Assembly (NCBI GenBank): GCA_018287875.1
Contig: JAGVVL010000001.1
Coordinates: 7,254,001-7,318,000 of the forward strand
DNA from: Nigrospora sphaerica
Taxonomy: Eukaryota; Ascomycota; Sordariomycetes; Amphisphaeriales; Apiosporaceae
Direction of reading: 5' to 3'
Length of the DNA: 64,000 nt
The translations under genes were made by a program, and so were the position numbers. A model generated the notes under the pieces. The model searched no databases. It saw nothing but the letters and a program-made list of their open reading frames with translations, and was not told the origin of the DNA. This document shows positions 9,945 through 24,912 of the stretch, piece after piece (position 1 is the first letter of the stretch; each line of letters opens with the position of its first letter).

Positions 9945-12923
9945 GTTTTGTTTGTCCCTGGCACGACAAGCCGCTCGCTTCAACTAGCGCGGTATTGGCG
10001 ACGAACGCAGGCGGCGGGCGATGCCGGCGAGCTCACGAGACTGGCAGAGAAGAAGCAGCAGACGGAAGACGGGAAGAGAAGAAAGAGATAGAGAGAAAGG
10101 TAGGAAGGGAGAAGAGAAGGATGGAGGGGCGAGCCAAAACAAAACCGAACGATCGTCGGGTCAAAGAGGTAGCAGTGCGTTTTTTTGGCCGTCTTAGACA
10201 TGGGTGTCTCCGGCGTGACCTAGGCCAGGCGCGGCGGAAGGCGCTTCCGAGGTGTCTGAGCGACCAGGCAAGTGAAGTTGGCCAGCGCGACAGCTCACGA
10301 TACGGGAGATGCCCCCACGCGTAGCAATTACACAGACATTGAGCGTGTGCCCAGCGCTGGACGGCTATCATGGATGGCGGAAAGTATATCTTGGAGTGGG
10401 TAGAAGATGCGGGCGAAATCCATGGAAATCGCTTCCGCGACGGCGACGAGTGGGGCACGATGTCACTGACCCAGCGCGACGCCCCCGGACTGGATCCCCC
10501 CTGACGGCATTCCTCTACTCACCATCCGGGAATGGAGCCAAAAAGGGTACTTGGGAGCGTGTGCCGCTCGCAACACAGCGCTGATGCCGCGGGCAGACGG
10601 CAACTATCGCTGGCCCCATCGCTCGTGACCATAAACGCGAGCAAGGCCCTGATCCCAGATGAGGATGCATGATAGGTGGAGGCTGCATCGACTTCTTATC
10701 GCGTCCCCTCCTATCCCATGCCCACTAGCACCCCCACCAGCCTGAGATTGGGCAATGGGACTCTTGCGGGGCCTCGATGGATCTGGCCATGGCCTCGTGC
10801 GCCGCAGCTGAGGTGGAGGGGAAAATAAACGCCTCCGTCGGCCCCGGCCCTGGGCCGTGGTCCCTATTGTCCTGGCCTTGCGTACTACAACTAGGCAGGA
10901 AGCAGAGATGTATGTACATGATATGATGTAGTAAGTTGATAAAGCGACAGACAGATATGGCCATGGAGCGTTGGACGGCTGGCTCACTGCACTCGCTCGC
11001 CACGTACAACGTACGACCATATTGGACGCAGCAACTCCTGGAAGCGTAGAGCCTTCCGGTTCCTGGCCGTCAACACCGCCCTAACTACCTCCCCAGGTTA
11101 AGCACCCAAGGTAAGCCACAGCTTTCATGTGGATGGCTGATGGCTGAATCTCAGAGGGCAATGGATGATAGCAATCCGTACTATGAGGCTCGCCAATCGA
11201 CTGGGAGGGCTAGGTGCATATAGTGGAATCTCGGCCATGGGTTTTTTTCACCCCCCGGGGTCCTGCACAAAGAGCCCATCTCTTTTACAAGCGGATTCAT
11301 TTGGACCCCCCCTCCTCCGGTTGGTCCCGGTGTATTGTGCACCGGGTGTCGATAGGCGAAGCAAAAGCCGGTATTGACACTGGTGGTGAGTCACTTTTGG
11401 CATATGGGAAAGAGAGAGAGAGAGAGAGAGAGATAATAGAAAGTTGGGCCTGGGTGCCTAGGAAACAGAATGTAGCAGAAAAACTGCACATGGCACGAGG
11501 GAGTGCTCCGATTCACATCGAGGTACTCCGTATATGGTATGCATGCTTCGGGGACAAGAGATACAGCGCCTCCCATATGATTTGTGACCTCACTGTTAGG
11601 TCGAAGTACCTCATTAGAGCCGCATAAACAGGGCTGCCGGAGTATGGAGGTCGGCCCAGGCAATGGTAAACAACAACGAACTGCGTGCATGTGTAACCAA
11701 TGGCCCCAACCTAGCATACAAAGGTTTCAAATGGACACCCAGCTATTTGAGTCCGTTTGTATCCCGTGCCGTGCCGATTTTGCTCTTGCCAACTCTCTCT
11801 TCCGAAAGATGGGCCGTCGCCACGGGACGGCTCTGGTTTTAGTTGCTTTTGCACCTTTGCATCAGTCAGCAAAATGGTGATATGTGTTACCTCTCTAGTT
11901 GCCTACTACCTACTACCATGGAAGTCTGGAGAACGTTCCACAGCGGGAAGAGAGCAGCTGGCCTGGTCTGTGCGGCCCTGTACCTACCAGTAGTATTGAA
12001 CTGAGCTGAGCATGCGAGTATCTCCCATACAAACGTTCTTTTCACTTGGGCGCATTTCAATTTCGCCTCATTGAGGTTCCAGTTTGTTGGCCTGCCTGCT
12101 GCTTACGAAGTGGCAAGCGAGAGACGGACAACGTAAAGGGTTGGACTGGTCTCCCATGCACGGTCTCTGCAGTTCATCATGGAAAAGCCCTGATTGCTCC
12201 AGTATCGGATACAATACTGCTTGGTAGGTAGCGACGGAGAACTACCAGCTCCTTTCCCAGCTGCTCTATGAATATGGATCGAAATTCACGATTCCGTGTG
12301 CTTATTTCTTAATGAACAATCCGGCTGCGATGGGAAGTGACAGGTTGAACTTGACTGGCAGGGAGTATCGCCCTTTTATCGATAGGGACTCGACCAATAG
12401 TACAGGCTGGGGGGTTTCTAACCTAAGTATGTATATCCTCGTAGGTTGGGGTGGATCTGCAAGCAGACAGGCGAGAACAGGCAGACAGGTACACGTCCTT
12501 CCACCTAAGCAGCCCGTGTGGCGCATGTACCTCGGGTTAGCTCAATGACGCTTGTTGCCCCCCTCCGCCCCCTCCGAGGCTGGTGTCAGGGTGCAAGGCC
12601 CAAGCTTTAGACTCGCAATCGTCACTGACTGGTACCTGGAGAGCCCGGAGAGCCACCTGAGCTTCAAACACGGCCATCGGCTTCACTCTTCACCTCAGGT
12701 TTCCCTTCCCCTCCAAACCTCCTCTATCCTTTTCCTCATTCCCCCTTCCCAAGCCCATCCATAAATCGATTGGGATACCTCCTCACTGCAGAAGGTGCAT
12801 ATCCAGCCACCTTCCTTCCCCCCTCACGCCGCGCCGTTCGCCGCGTTCCATCTGCGCATCTTGCAACTTGGTCCGCAGACCTACCCACGTACCTTCACCT
12901 CTTTTTCATAGAACTCGCCCATC
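9945..12923. promoter_or_regulatory. Divergent promoter region between AVT1-like and cdc48 genes
   Basis: This 2.98 kb gene-free interval separates two divergently transcribed genes and must contain both promoters. Purine-rich GA/GGA stretches lie at 10060-10130 next to the permease start. A (GA)n tract is at 11409-11431. A GTACTCCGTA motif lies near 11523. C/T-rich sequence at 12690-12910 runs into the cdc48 ATG. No reading frame here looks real. Confidence 0.5.
11409..11432 (+). repeat. (GA)n microsatellite
   Basis: About twelve uninterrupted GA units follow CATATGGGAAA in the cdc48/AVT1 divergent region. Confidence 0.9.
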
Positions 12924-15697
<2,774 letters not shown>

Positions 15698-16587
15698 ACG
15701 GGGAGACGAAAGGAAGGTTATTGGTAGATTAACCTCATCGCCCGAGGTGGCCTGTCTCAATACTGGTGCCCGAAGTCACGATGCCAAGGACCAGCAGTGA
15801 CATTACGACTTCAAGGTGGCTTCGACGATAGATTTCATAAATTGACTGTGGTTGACGAACATCCGAGTACGTCTGATACTGTGGTTGACTCATGGCTGTA
15901 GTTTCAATGCCATGGATAGGGGGGTCGAAACAGGACGTTGCCTAAACAAAGCCGGTGGACGAAGCTTTTGTCTACCTTGTAGTTTCTCAAACGCAAGGAG
16001 CGCTGGTGTTTCGGTCCTTCTGGAGTGATGACTTTGTGTATATTTGATGGACAGAGAGCGTGTAGGTGGCGTGGGTGCATAGGGATGCTAGTAAGTGAGC
16101 TTGGAAAGCCATCCTCCCGGCGAGACTCGCCGGGTCGGACAGCTAGACCATCACGACTTGTGGACTAGAGCACTGAATATATACATTCCACTGGTCCAGA
16201 GACTCCTACGTGCCTCTTTCGGGGCTACCAGCTCCAATGACGGGGATCACGAGCAGCTGATTTGATACACACTAGGCAGCCCTGAGGATGGCCGGGCCTT
16301 GCAGAGGAAAGAGGGCTGGACTTTTTTTTCCTTTTTTTCCATGTTGCGCGGTCTGTGGTATCCGGGAGTGGTGGTGGTAATGCTGCTCCTGCTGGCATTC
16401 GGTATCAAGAAAAAGAAAGAGGATATAACAGGTATGAACGCCATACTCCCTTCCCATAATGCGAACCTGTGCGGCCATATCCTAGCCAGTCGGTTTTTCG
16501 TCACCGGCGTGGTGTGTCTACCTGTAGCTTCTCGTCCTCTGTCTCAAGGGGATGTTTTTTCTTTCGCTGTGTCGGCAGGCCTACGGC
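15698..16587. other. Intergenic region between convergent cdc48 and SUS1 genes
   Basis: About 890 bp between two 3' ends. It includes a GC-rich perfect hairpin at 16116-16134 and T/A-rich patches at 16320-16345. It probably holds both 3' untranslated regions. No coding signal is recognised. Confidence 0.5.
16116..16134. terminator. GC-rich perfect hairpin in a convergent 3' region
   Basis: Arms CCCGGCGA and TCGCCGGG pair perfectly around a three-base GAC loop. It lies about midway between the stop codons of cdc48 and SUS1. A role in 3' end formation or pausing is only a guess; eukaryotic termination does not need such hairpins. Confidence 0.25.
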
Positions 16588-17155
16588 TCACGTAGCGCTA
16601 CTGTCGATCTCACACACGGCCTCGAGGCTCTCGCGGGTGATTTTGAGCACATCGTCGACGACGGCAGCCGGGACGGCGAGCTGGCCGGCGTCGGTCGCGG
16701 TGGTCCCGTTGGCGGCCTTCTTCCCGTTGGTCGCGCCGTTGGCGTCGCCGTTCTTTGGGGCAAAGCCGTCGGCGGCGGCCTTGGCCTGCGTGTCGTGCCG
16801 CACGTCGTCGACGACGCGCTTGACGAGGGCGGGGAAGGTGGTGACCTCGCCGGAGCGCAGGAGTGATAGGGCGTGGGACTGGACGGCCGAGGGCCAATTG
16901 GACGGGTGGGCATGGAGGCTGTGGAGGAGCTGCTCCTGGATCCTGCTCGGCGGCGTCAGCTCATGCGCGTGGAGAAGGAGATCGGGCGGCGCGGCGCAAG
17001 CCCAGCCGGAGGGGCGGCCCTCACCTCTCGACGTGGCCTTCCCTTAGCAGGGCGGCGTTGATCTGGGACCGCAGGTCGGGGTCCAGGGTCGCGGGTGTAT
17101 AGGTGGCGGCCGAGGCCGGGACCTTGACCGGGCTTGTGGATGGTGGGGGCGACAT
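16588..17155 (-). CDS. SUS1: Sus1/ENY2-like transcription and mRNA-export factor
   Basis: Two exons, 17155-17025 and 16942-16588, joined in phase 2 across an 82 bp intron with a GCTGACG branch site; 161 residues. The start is the only ATG before the conserved segment. Sus1 joins the SAGA deubiquitinase module and the TREX-2 complex at nuclear pores, coupling transcription to mRNA export. The helical pattern LRSQINAALLREGHVERIQE, then NWPSAVQSHALSLLRSGEVT (59-78), FPALVKRVVDDV and the late VVDDVLKITRESLEAVCEI follows the short amphipathic helices of Sus1/ENY2. Residues about 95-131 are an Ala/Asn/Gly-rich linker before the last helix, so the protein is longer than the roughly 100-residue yeast form. 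The assignment rests on remembered family pattern. Confidence 0.75.
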
Positions 17156-19417
17156 GATGGGCGGCGGTCGGGGGGGGGGATGTTCGGGGAGGCCGTCGGC
17201 GTCGGAAGGGAGGGGGGCGGGACTTGCGGAGGGCGAAGGGCGCTGTCTTTCTCGGCGTCGGCCGGGGTTCGCGTCCGGCTCTTTCGCTTCTTTCCGGTCT
17301 CGTTCGTTTGCGCTGTGCGGGCGCGGGCCCTGGTGGAGGCAAAAACGCCGGCAGCGAGGACCCCTTGCAACCCAAACGTCGCGACGAGGAGGGAGCTTGT
17401 TTGGCGCGCGCGAGGTGGCCACACACGCGCGCAAACAGGTACGCAGACACCGGACGCGGTGAAGGGGTTGGGAGACAAGCGATGGGACGAGAACTATCAC
17501 GGGAACAATCGCGCGGTGGTAGTGGTGGTTGTGGCGGTCGGCGAGGGGCCAGTGAGCATCGTGGCGACACAAAGAACCTTAGCTACCTACTTTACACTAC
17601 TGAGAGATGGCGACGACGTACTACCCGCCGGACGAGGCTGAAAGACGGACCTAGTGGAACGACCCTGAAAATAGATGGGGACGGAGGCGCAATCCATCCC
17701 ATCCCAAGGGAATGAATGGATGTACTCCTACCTTAGCTGGGGGGCCTGCTTCCAGGTACATTTTTAGTGGCTACAGTGGTGAAGGGGTACCTACGCCGGG
17801 TCTTTTTACTTTGCGGGGCGGTTCCGATCCGAGGATCCATCCACGGATAAGGGCGGGCATGGAAAGTACATGACAATAGGGCACATGACTTACATAGGCG
17901 GCCCTGTTGGCAGGTCCCTTGCACTCTGAAGTCCTTCTACAGCTAGGGCAATCTGTGGAGCGAGGGGTTTTCCATTTATCCATGGATTCCCGTACTGACC
18001 GGGCTCACTGGTTTGTACCACCTTCTATGGAAGGTTAGTTTGTACGGTCCATGCAAGCACGATGGTACGCATACATCCATTATATGGATACCTCGGTATG
18101 GACGAGAGACGGGGGCGTCTGGGTCTTAGACAATAACTTACCTCCTCTGCCTACGTTCGACTCCCATACCCGAGCCAGTCCAGGGGTTAAGCTGGCACGC
18201 AGCACCGACGCGACGCTCAACGATCCGAGACTGGCTGCCGCGTATCTTGCCTCGCATGCCGACAGTGAGGGGGTGCTCTTGTTCGGCCCCAACCATGGTT
18301 CGTCACTGCCTAAAATAGCCATCGCGTCACGGAGGGACGAGGTAAAGGGCAGGCAGGTCGCGGAAAGCGTTGGGCACGGACAAGGGACCGGCGGACACGC
18401 CAGGCCTGACCTGATGGGCTGTAGAGGATGCGGTGGGTGGTAAAGCGGCTGGCTTCCACGTCGGTGACTTGTACACCGCACCCGTCGCCGCTTCGGCTCC
18501 CGGCGTAGGATGAGGAAAGGATGCCGGCGCAGTTGAATACCACTTGCTCCTTCTCATCTCTCTACTGGCGCCGGTTCAGATTGCTGCTGTCGTCGCCACT
18601 CCCCTTTGGTGCCCTGGCTGCGGCAGTGACGCCCCGCCAACCATTGGCCGAGGGCACGATGCATCCGTCTCGGGGCGACACGGCACGTTGGGACATCACG
18701 GTTTCGGGACGCTCTTCCAGCTCGGCTGCCTGTGATGTAACCCCTTGCTGGCATCCTGTCTTCTCACGGCAGACGTGGACAATTATTATATCCCCACCAA
18801 ACTCAACCGATACGCCTTATGCCCGTGGGCAATGTTGAAGAATGTATACGTGGCTGCAGGTGAATTGTGGGCTACCTTTGCCCCTTCCCCCCCCCCTCTC
18901 CAGTCGCCATTCACGGCAAGCCGGCCCCCAAGCCGCTGTCGTCCTCTCCCCCGGGACACGGTGCAATATGGCGCAAACGCGTCTCTCAGGGTGCACCACA
19001 TATGCTTCTATGGGCGTGGCGGCACCGCGGAAACCTGACATGCAGCCGGAAGATGCAGGCCGAACATACCCTGCTCCTTGAGCTGGCCTGGCCACCTGTG
19101 CTCAGATATGGAGTAACTGGACGTCGGCATACGTAGCCTTCATGCACAAGAAGCCACCGTCCTGCCGTACTGTTGGCCATGAAATCGGCCGGCCCGCAGC
19201 ATTAAATGACGCTGACACTCTGCCAGGAGCCGGAGTTTTGACAAAGCGGCGGCCCCGTGTGCCCGCCTCGCGTGCCGAGACGATGAAACGCCAACGTGGC
19301 TGCCCGATGATCAGCGCGGATAAGGGGAGGAGGAACCGAAGCGGACCGAACAGCGTAGCATCAGTTGAGTTGTCTGATGCATACCTGAATGTCGTGGCTC
19401 GCTGCGAGACTGGAGAT

Positions 19418-19459
19418 GCGGCGGCGGCGGCGGCGGCGGCGGGCGGGGCGGGCGGCGGG
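19418..19459 (+). repeat. (GCG)n-rich tract
   Basis: About eight GCG units are followed by a GGGCGGGGCGGGCGGCGGG stretch. It is guanine-run rich and could form a quadruplex on the plus strand. Confidence 0.8.
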
Positions 19460-22320
19460 AAACGGGTACGAGAGAATCCGCCCCGCTCTGCCCGCGCCCC
19501 GGCGTCACATCTGCATCGCCGTACGACCTGCCGCCACCTTCAGTGAGCTGGGGTAGTCGGGAGGCTGGCGCGGACTGGTAGTACATACGGAGGGAGGCAG
19601 CAGCTTCCTCCCGGACGGGATCGCGTCTCGACACGGCGGCCACGTGCAGAATCTCTGTCTCGCCAACACCTCGCCGTAGGACGCACCCCTCAGCAGCACC
19701 CGCTTCCGTTCGTGGAAGTCGCCTCGCCCTGTGCCACGCCTCCGGAAGCCATTCCGCGCACCATGCTGGCTGGGTCCCCGTGCAGGCAGCCTATTCCGGC
19801 CGACACACCTTAAAGTGCCCTCTCAGGCTTGGTTAGGGGGTGCCGTTCTAGATAGTGCTGAGACATCCGACGCGGAGGGCGAGCCTTCGGGGCCGCACAT
19901 TCGGTTCCGGAAAGACTGCTGACCCAGCTTGACTGTGTATATCGGGTCGTAGCAACAATGACGGAAGCGAGCGAACACGAACAGACACAGTCAGACGGCT
20001 ACATAGGGCGCCATTTCGGACATGCAAGAGGCCCGTCGCGGCCACAGCTGAGTGATGACTCGGCATTCCAGTAGCAGAACTGCGAAATGTGGTGGAAGAG
20101 GCCCCGGAAGGGAAGAAGCAAGCGCCCCAAGACTTCCATTTGCGCACGTTTCTCGGGAAGTAGTTGTTGAGGGGCAAGAGGAGTCCATCATTTGCCTGGC
20201 CTGTTTCCCCTGGCAGCCGGTATTCAACGACTGGCAGAGATGGCCCGCCGTCTTTCCGGTGAAGAAGCCTCAAAATTGCCGTGGGCAATGGTCGAAATTC
20301 GTGGCAATCATCCCTGGGAGGCCTGGAGGCCGGAGGTTCAAAGAAGCCGACGGGTTGGCGGGAAGCGCCCTTCACGGAGTGTTTGGGCGAGATTCCGTAG
20401 CCCAGCTGTCCTGCGTTCCTGGGCTATGGGAATCTAGACCGAGCTGCAGTGGAACTCTGCGCTACCGCGTCGCTGCAGGTTTTGTGATTTGTGCGGCGTA
20501 AGCTCAAGCCTTGCCTGGTTGCTGAGACAGCCCATGTCGATTCCAATATAGCGGTGCAAACGCACACGACAGGTGCATCTATCTGCCACTCCGCGTAGGT
20601 GGGCAAGTACAAGGCCGGGTGCATAGGCACTTGGGCTCCTTCACATATCTCCAGACCATGAGATAACATACATGTACGTGGTAGAGCAGTGCGGTACTGG
20701 AACAGGCAGGCATAATCTCGGCTGCAGAGAAGGGGCTCCGTGTCACCCCGTTAGCCAACGTTGACCCGGACGCTGGATAGCACATGGCTCACCTGCCTCC
20801 CCGTGGATGGATGTCCGGTTCCGTTTACAGTTTCCATATCTGACGCCTTTAACGATCGTGTGTAGTACAGGGACCAGGGAACGGCGAGAATCAGTTGTCA
20901 CGAGACGCCCCACCAGGCATTCCATTTCGTTTCTCCTACACGGCTAGATCCTCGGCTCGACTGGAGGTCGTAAAGACCCGCCAAGCTCGCAGCCAAGGGC
21001 GACAGGGCGGTGCCGTGCTCGCCCAAGCGAACCCTACTATCCATTAGACGATGATCACTGATCTGCCTGAAATTCGAGCGAGGTGCGTCTTCCGCAGAGG
21101 GAAAAAGCCTTCCTCCCAGTGGGTGGGCATGGTTGCGACGGTGTGCAAGCCCTGGGCCACACTTAGAGCATGGGCTGCTCTTTGACCGCGGCAACGGGGG
21201 GTAGCACCGGTGCAGGAAGCCGCGGAGAAGCTTCACTCACTGGCCTTTGGAAGGGTGATAGGCCGTCGACGGGATCGCCGAGAGCTTTGGGGACAGGCGG
21301 CGGCTGGTGATGGACTGTGTCCCCTGCAGCGAGCAAGACAGCACACACGACGAGGTCCGCTTCAGGCCCTCATGTGACGGCTTAGGGGGCTCCAGATAGA
21401 CGGGCATCCTGCGGGAGAGGGCAAGGGGATAGAGGGGGGGTTGGCCGCTTCGGCTTTTTTGGGATGTCTCAGCTGGGCCACTTGGTGACGCTGTTGATCC
21501 GAGCCCAGACGGGCGGCCACGTACGACTGCAGCAGTAGCATCAAGCCCCGAGGCTATCGTGACAGGACCAACCGTCGCTGGTTGCACTAAGAGCCGAGGG
21601 AAGACGAAACCCCTCTGCGCCGGACGGATGGGCATGTCTCTGCAAATGCGAAGCCAAAGAACGCCGTCTCCTCTGCCGTAGTCGAGGGCCGTCAGCCCTG
21701 TGAGACAGGCCGCGGTGCCGGGCGGTGTGCACTCCGTAGTGTTCCAGAGGCAGCAAAACAAGGCAAAGCAACGCATTCGGCGCTGCACGACTTGCCGACC
21801 TACAGACGCGCCCACCCAGTCGGGGCCCATGATTCGGTCTTCGTTCAGTTGCAACCGGTGGGCGGCAGATGAGGCGGCTGTCAAGTGATGCACACGAGGT
21901 CCATCTGACATTGGCATGCCATACTTGCCGTTGCCGCTTCTGCATGCGTACCCAAGTCCAGACGGGGTCCCTTTCGTTTTGTCCTGCCTGCTCGGGGAAC
22001 GCAAGTCGAAGGGTCCTTCTGCAACGCCATCGATGATGTGAGACGGGCATCACGCCCTGCGGAGGCTTCTCGTCCCAAGCTTCCCAATTCCATAGTGGGC
22101 AGCGCCGGGTGCGAAGAGGCCCTCTCCTCTCATTGAAAGGTGCCGATCCACTCCCACACCGGGTTGTGCCAGCATGGCATTCTTACCCGGCCTATATCGC
22201 AATGTCGGTCAAGCGCTTCCAACCAGAGGCCATGGCGATTCTTTGCGGCCAAGCCACAGACGAATGATGACGGGGCTTTGGGTGACGAACGACGACAAGT
22301 TGGACACGGGCTGTCGTTCT

Positions 22321-22373
22321 CGCGCGCAGACACGCACACACACACATACACACACACGCACACGTGCGCGCAG
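22321..22373 (+). repeat. (CA)n/(CG)n microsatellite
   Basis: Alternating CG, CA and TA dinucleotides, with CACACACACACATACACACA in the middle. Confidence 0.85.
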
Positions 22374-22825
22374 GCCTTGAACGCCTCTTACCTACCCCGC
22401 GGTGCAGGGTAATAAGTAAATGAATGGGTACAAGCTGCTGCTGTTGCTGATGCTGCTGGTACAACAGGGAGTGAAGGCAAATACCGTACGCGCACTCGCG
22501 CTGGAAACCGGTGGACGTGGCGCGGTGCTCCCTCTAAGATCCCTGCAGAGCTTACCAACCAGGTGGATCGTGGTGGGTGAGTCGCGAGGTCTAGAACCAG
22601 AAAGGAAGCCTAGCCTGACCCTGTTCTCATACAGCCGGTGCGGTGCCGGCCGGTACTGCGGCTCGTGAGGCACGGCTCCTCCAGGGTCGTGTCGCACGTC
22701 ACAACCGCCGGCTCTGGGGGGGACAGAGGGGAGGGCACGCGCGAGAGAGAGAAGGGGGGGGGTTGGTTTAGTCCTTTTGCAGATCAACTCAGTGGGAAGC
22801 CGACGAGGAGGCCTCGTAATAGAGT

Positions 22826-22980
22826 CACATACACGTATGCGCACATACATAGGCACACATGCATATAAACATGCATACACACATGCATACACAGCGAATA
22901 CACACATAAATATACCCACAGAAACATACACACAAATACATACATAAACACTACGGACATAAAAATAACTATATATAAGA
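22826..22980 (+). repeat. Degenerate ACAC/ACAT-rich repeat tract
   Basis: About 150 bases built from variants of CACATGCATA, ACATACAC and AAATACA, with repeated CATGCAT palindromes. It looks like a decayed microsatellite. It is A/T-richer than its surroundings. Confidence 0.75.
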
Positions 22981-23875
22981 GCCCGTGTATAAGGTAAGAA
23001 AGAGAAGTGAGCCCGTGGCTCCTGCGGGCTCGAGTCGAGCTGAGAGCCGGTTTTTGGTTTCCTACCCATCGTATTGTTTGTACGAAAGGGCACCGAAGCG
23101 AAGGAGGGAGTGCGAGAGGGAAGGGGTGTGTGTTCAGACGTTCATCGAGGCGACAAAAGCAACTGGCACCCACCATCCCGGCCTCTGGGGCCGTGACGAC
23201 GAATGCAGCTGTGAAGGCAGTCCCATGCCGTAAAGGGCCTGCCGTACCGTAGCAATCGGTATATGCACAAGGAAACCCGGTGATATCTACAAACAGCCGC
23301 AGTTCCGCAATGTCCTGCCCCTGCCTCCTGGGCCAGGTCACACCCGACTTCCTATAGCAGACCAAGCTGCGCAAGCACGGGCTTTACTATTAGTTTGAAA
23401 AATCGGGTGGCTTCTTTCAGATAATACACGCCTGGCTCGATAGAGGTACATACCCAAGGAAGTCTCAGGCAGGCGTTGTGCGATCAGCCGCATCGTCGTC
23501 ATCCGTCCAATCCCCAACCGGCACCAGGTGAGCATCGGTTTTTCTTCCTCGTCCCCGTCCACCCGCCGAATACAAAAAGGGGGCCCGGGGAGGAGGAGGG
23601 CCGGGGGAGGGAGGGAGCAAGTGACAGAGACGTTCCCGCCTGTCTTGCTTGAGCTCCCAAGCCGGCCATCCCTCGCGCGCTCCTCGGTCCGGCTCCCAGG
23701 TTTTGTGTCCCTAGGCCACGAAGTGGCCATGGGATGTCAGTCAGTCAGACGGCGGCCTTTCGTACACTGCCCTCAACCCGGCGATCCCAGCGGTTCCTCT
23801 CGGCCGCTAGTCACGATCCGGCTGTAGCGACAACTTATTTGGACCGCTGCTTCGTAGGTAGGTATGTTTTCCAGG

Positions 23876-23877
<2 letters not shown>

Positions 23878-23916
<39 letters not shown>
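23878..23916 (+). repeat. (CT)n microsatellite
   Basis: About fourteen CT units followed by GTCTCTCTCC. Confidence 0.9.
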
Positions 23917-24788
23917 CATCGCTCCGGAGTCAGCTCTCTACGTACCTCTCCATACCTCGAGTGACTAAAAAGTTATGCTGTCCATGCGCCCAGTCGGCCA
24001 GCCTAGCTAGCCACGTTCTGTAGCCACGCCCATACATACTACGTACCTCTGTGTGTGTAAAGGTAACTAACCCTGGTCGTTTTGGCAGCCTCGCAATCCA
24101 CCCATCCACGCGCCCAACGCGCCCACGCGCCCACCAGAGCGCCCAGCCAACGAACATCCATATCCCTACTGAGGGACCAGGGTGGCCAGCCAGCCAGTTG
24201 CCCGCCTGCCACCACCTGCTCGCTCTCTGGTCTCCAGCTCGTACCGTCGAGTCCCCCCGGAGAACCCCACCAACTACAATCAATCTTCGATACGCAACCA
24301 GGCGCTCGCTCTCCCGCCCCCAGCACCCCTGCAAAGCGAGACTCGTGCTTCATGCAGGCGCGCCTGCGACCACTACCAGTCAGCAGCGCCATTGGCAAGG
24401 CGGTGTACAGGGCTACGAGCCGTTTGGCCAGCTAGGTAAGCCTTCCGGACAAACCAGATGCTGCTGTTTGGGTGTGGAGCCCTCATTGGCGCATGGGGGG
24501 CCTGCATCCTGATGCTCGCCCGTCACTTCTGACTTGCGCCGACGCTTCCTATCCCACCGGCGGAGCCCCCAGCATTGATACACATCGCGTACTGTCCTTC
24601 AATGGCCATTGTCCAGAACGAGCCCCCTTTAGTGATTGGACTTGCAAGTTGATCGTGTTAACGCGCAGCCAGAGTCAGCCGTCTTACACCTCGTTTCGTC
24701 CCGCCCATCCATCGCCGGCGAGTCCAGCCCATCACGCCCGCACCCGGACAGACACCCACCCACCCACATACAGGTACCTACCTATACA

Positions 24789-24912
24789 CCCACTACCGTA
24801 TACACACACACACACAGACACACACCCACACATCCACACATCCACACATCCACACACAGGGAGAGAGGGAGAGAGAGAGACACACACACAATACACATAC
24901 ACGCGCGGTGAA
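24789..24912 (+). repeat. Compound CA / CCACACAT / GA / CA microsatellite
   Basis: Successive blocks: (CA)n, then CCACACAT repeated about three to four times, then (GA)n, then (CA)n. The units are contiguous without spacers. Confidence 0.85.

Noticed and set aside
16956..17570. 204- and 183-codon minus-strand frames overlapping the SUS1 start
   Set aside because: Only the last part of one frame (from 17155) is coding; the rest lacks ATG support and is Pro/Arg-rich.
21005..21060. Minus-strand segment with a tRNA-like D-arm (GTCTAATGGATAG)
   Set aside because: No matching T-arm (GTTCGAnnC) at the right distance and the acceptor stem does not pair.
21237..22004. 255-codon minus-strand frame in the long gene-free region
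   Set aside because: No recognisable domain, mixed low-information composition, no supporting splice partners.
24831..24860. Repeated CCACACAT units, considered as a CRISPR-like array
   Set aside because: Contiguous microsatellite without spacers, in a eukaryotic context.
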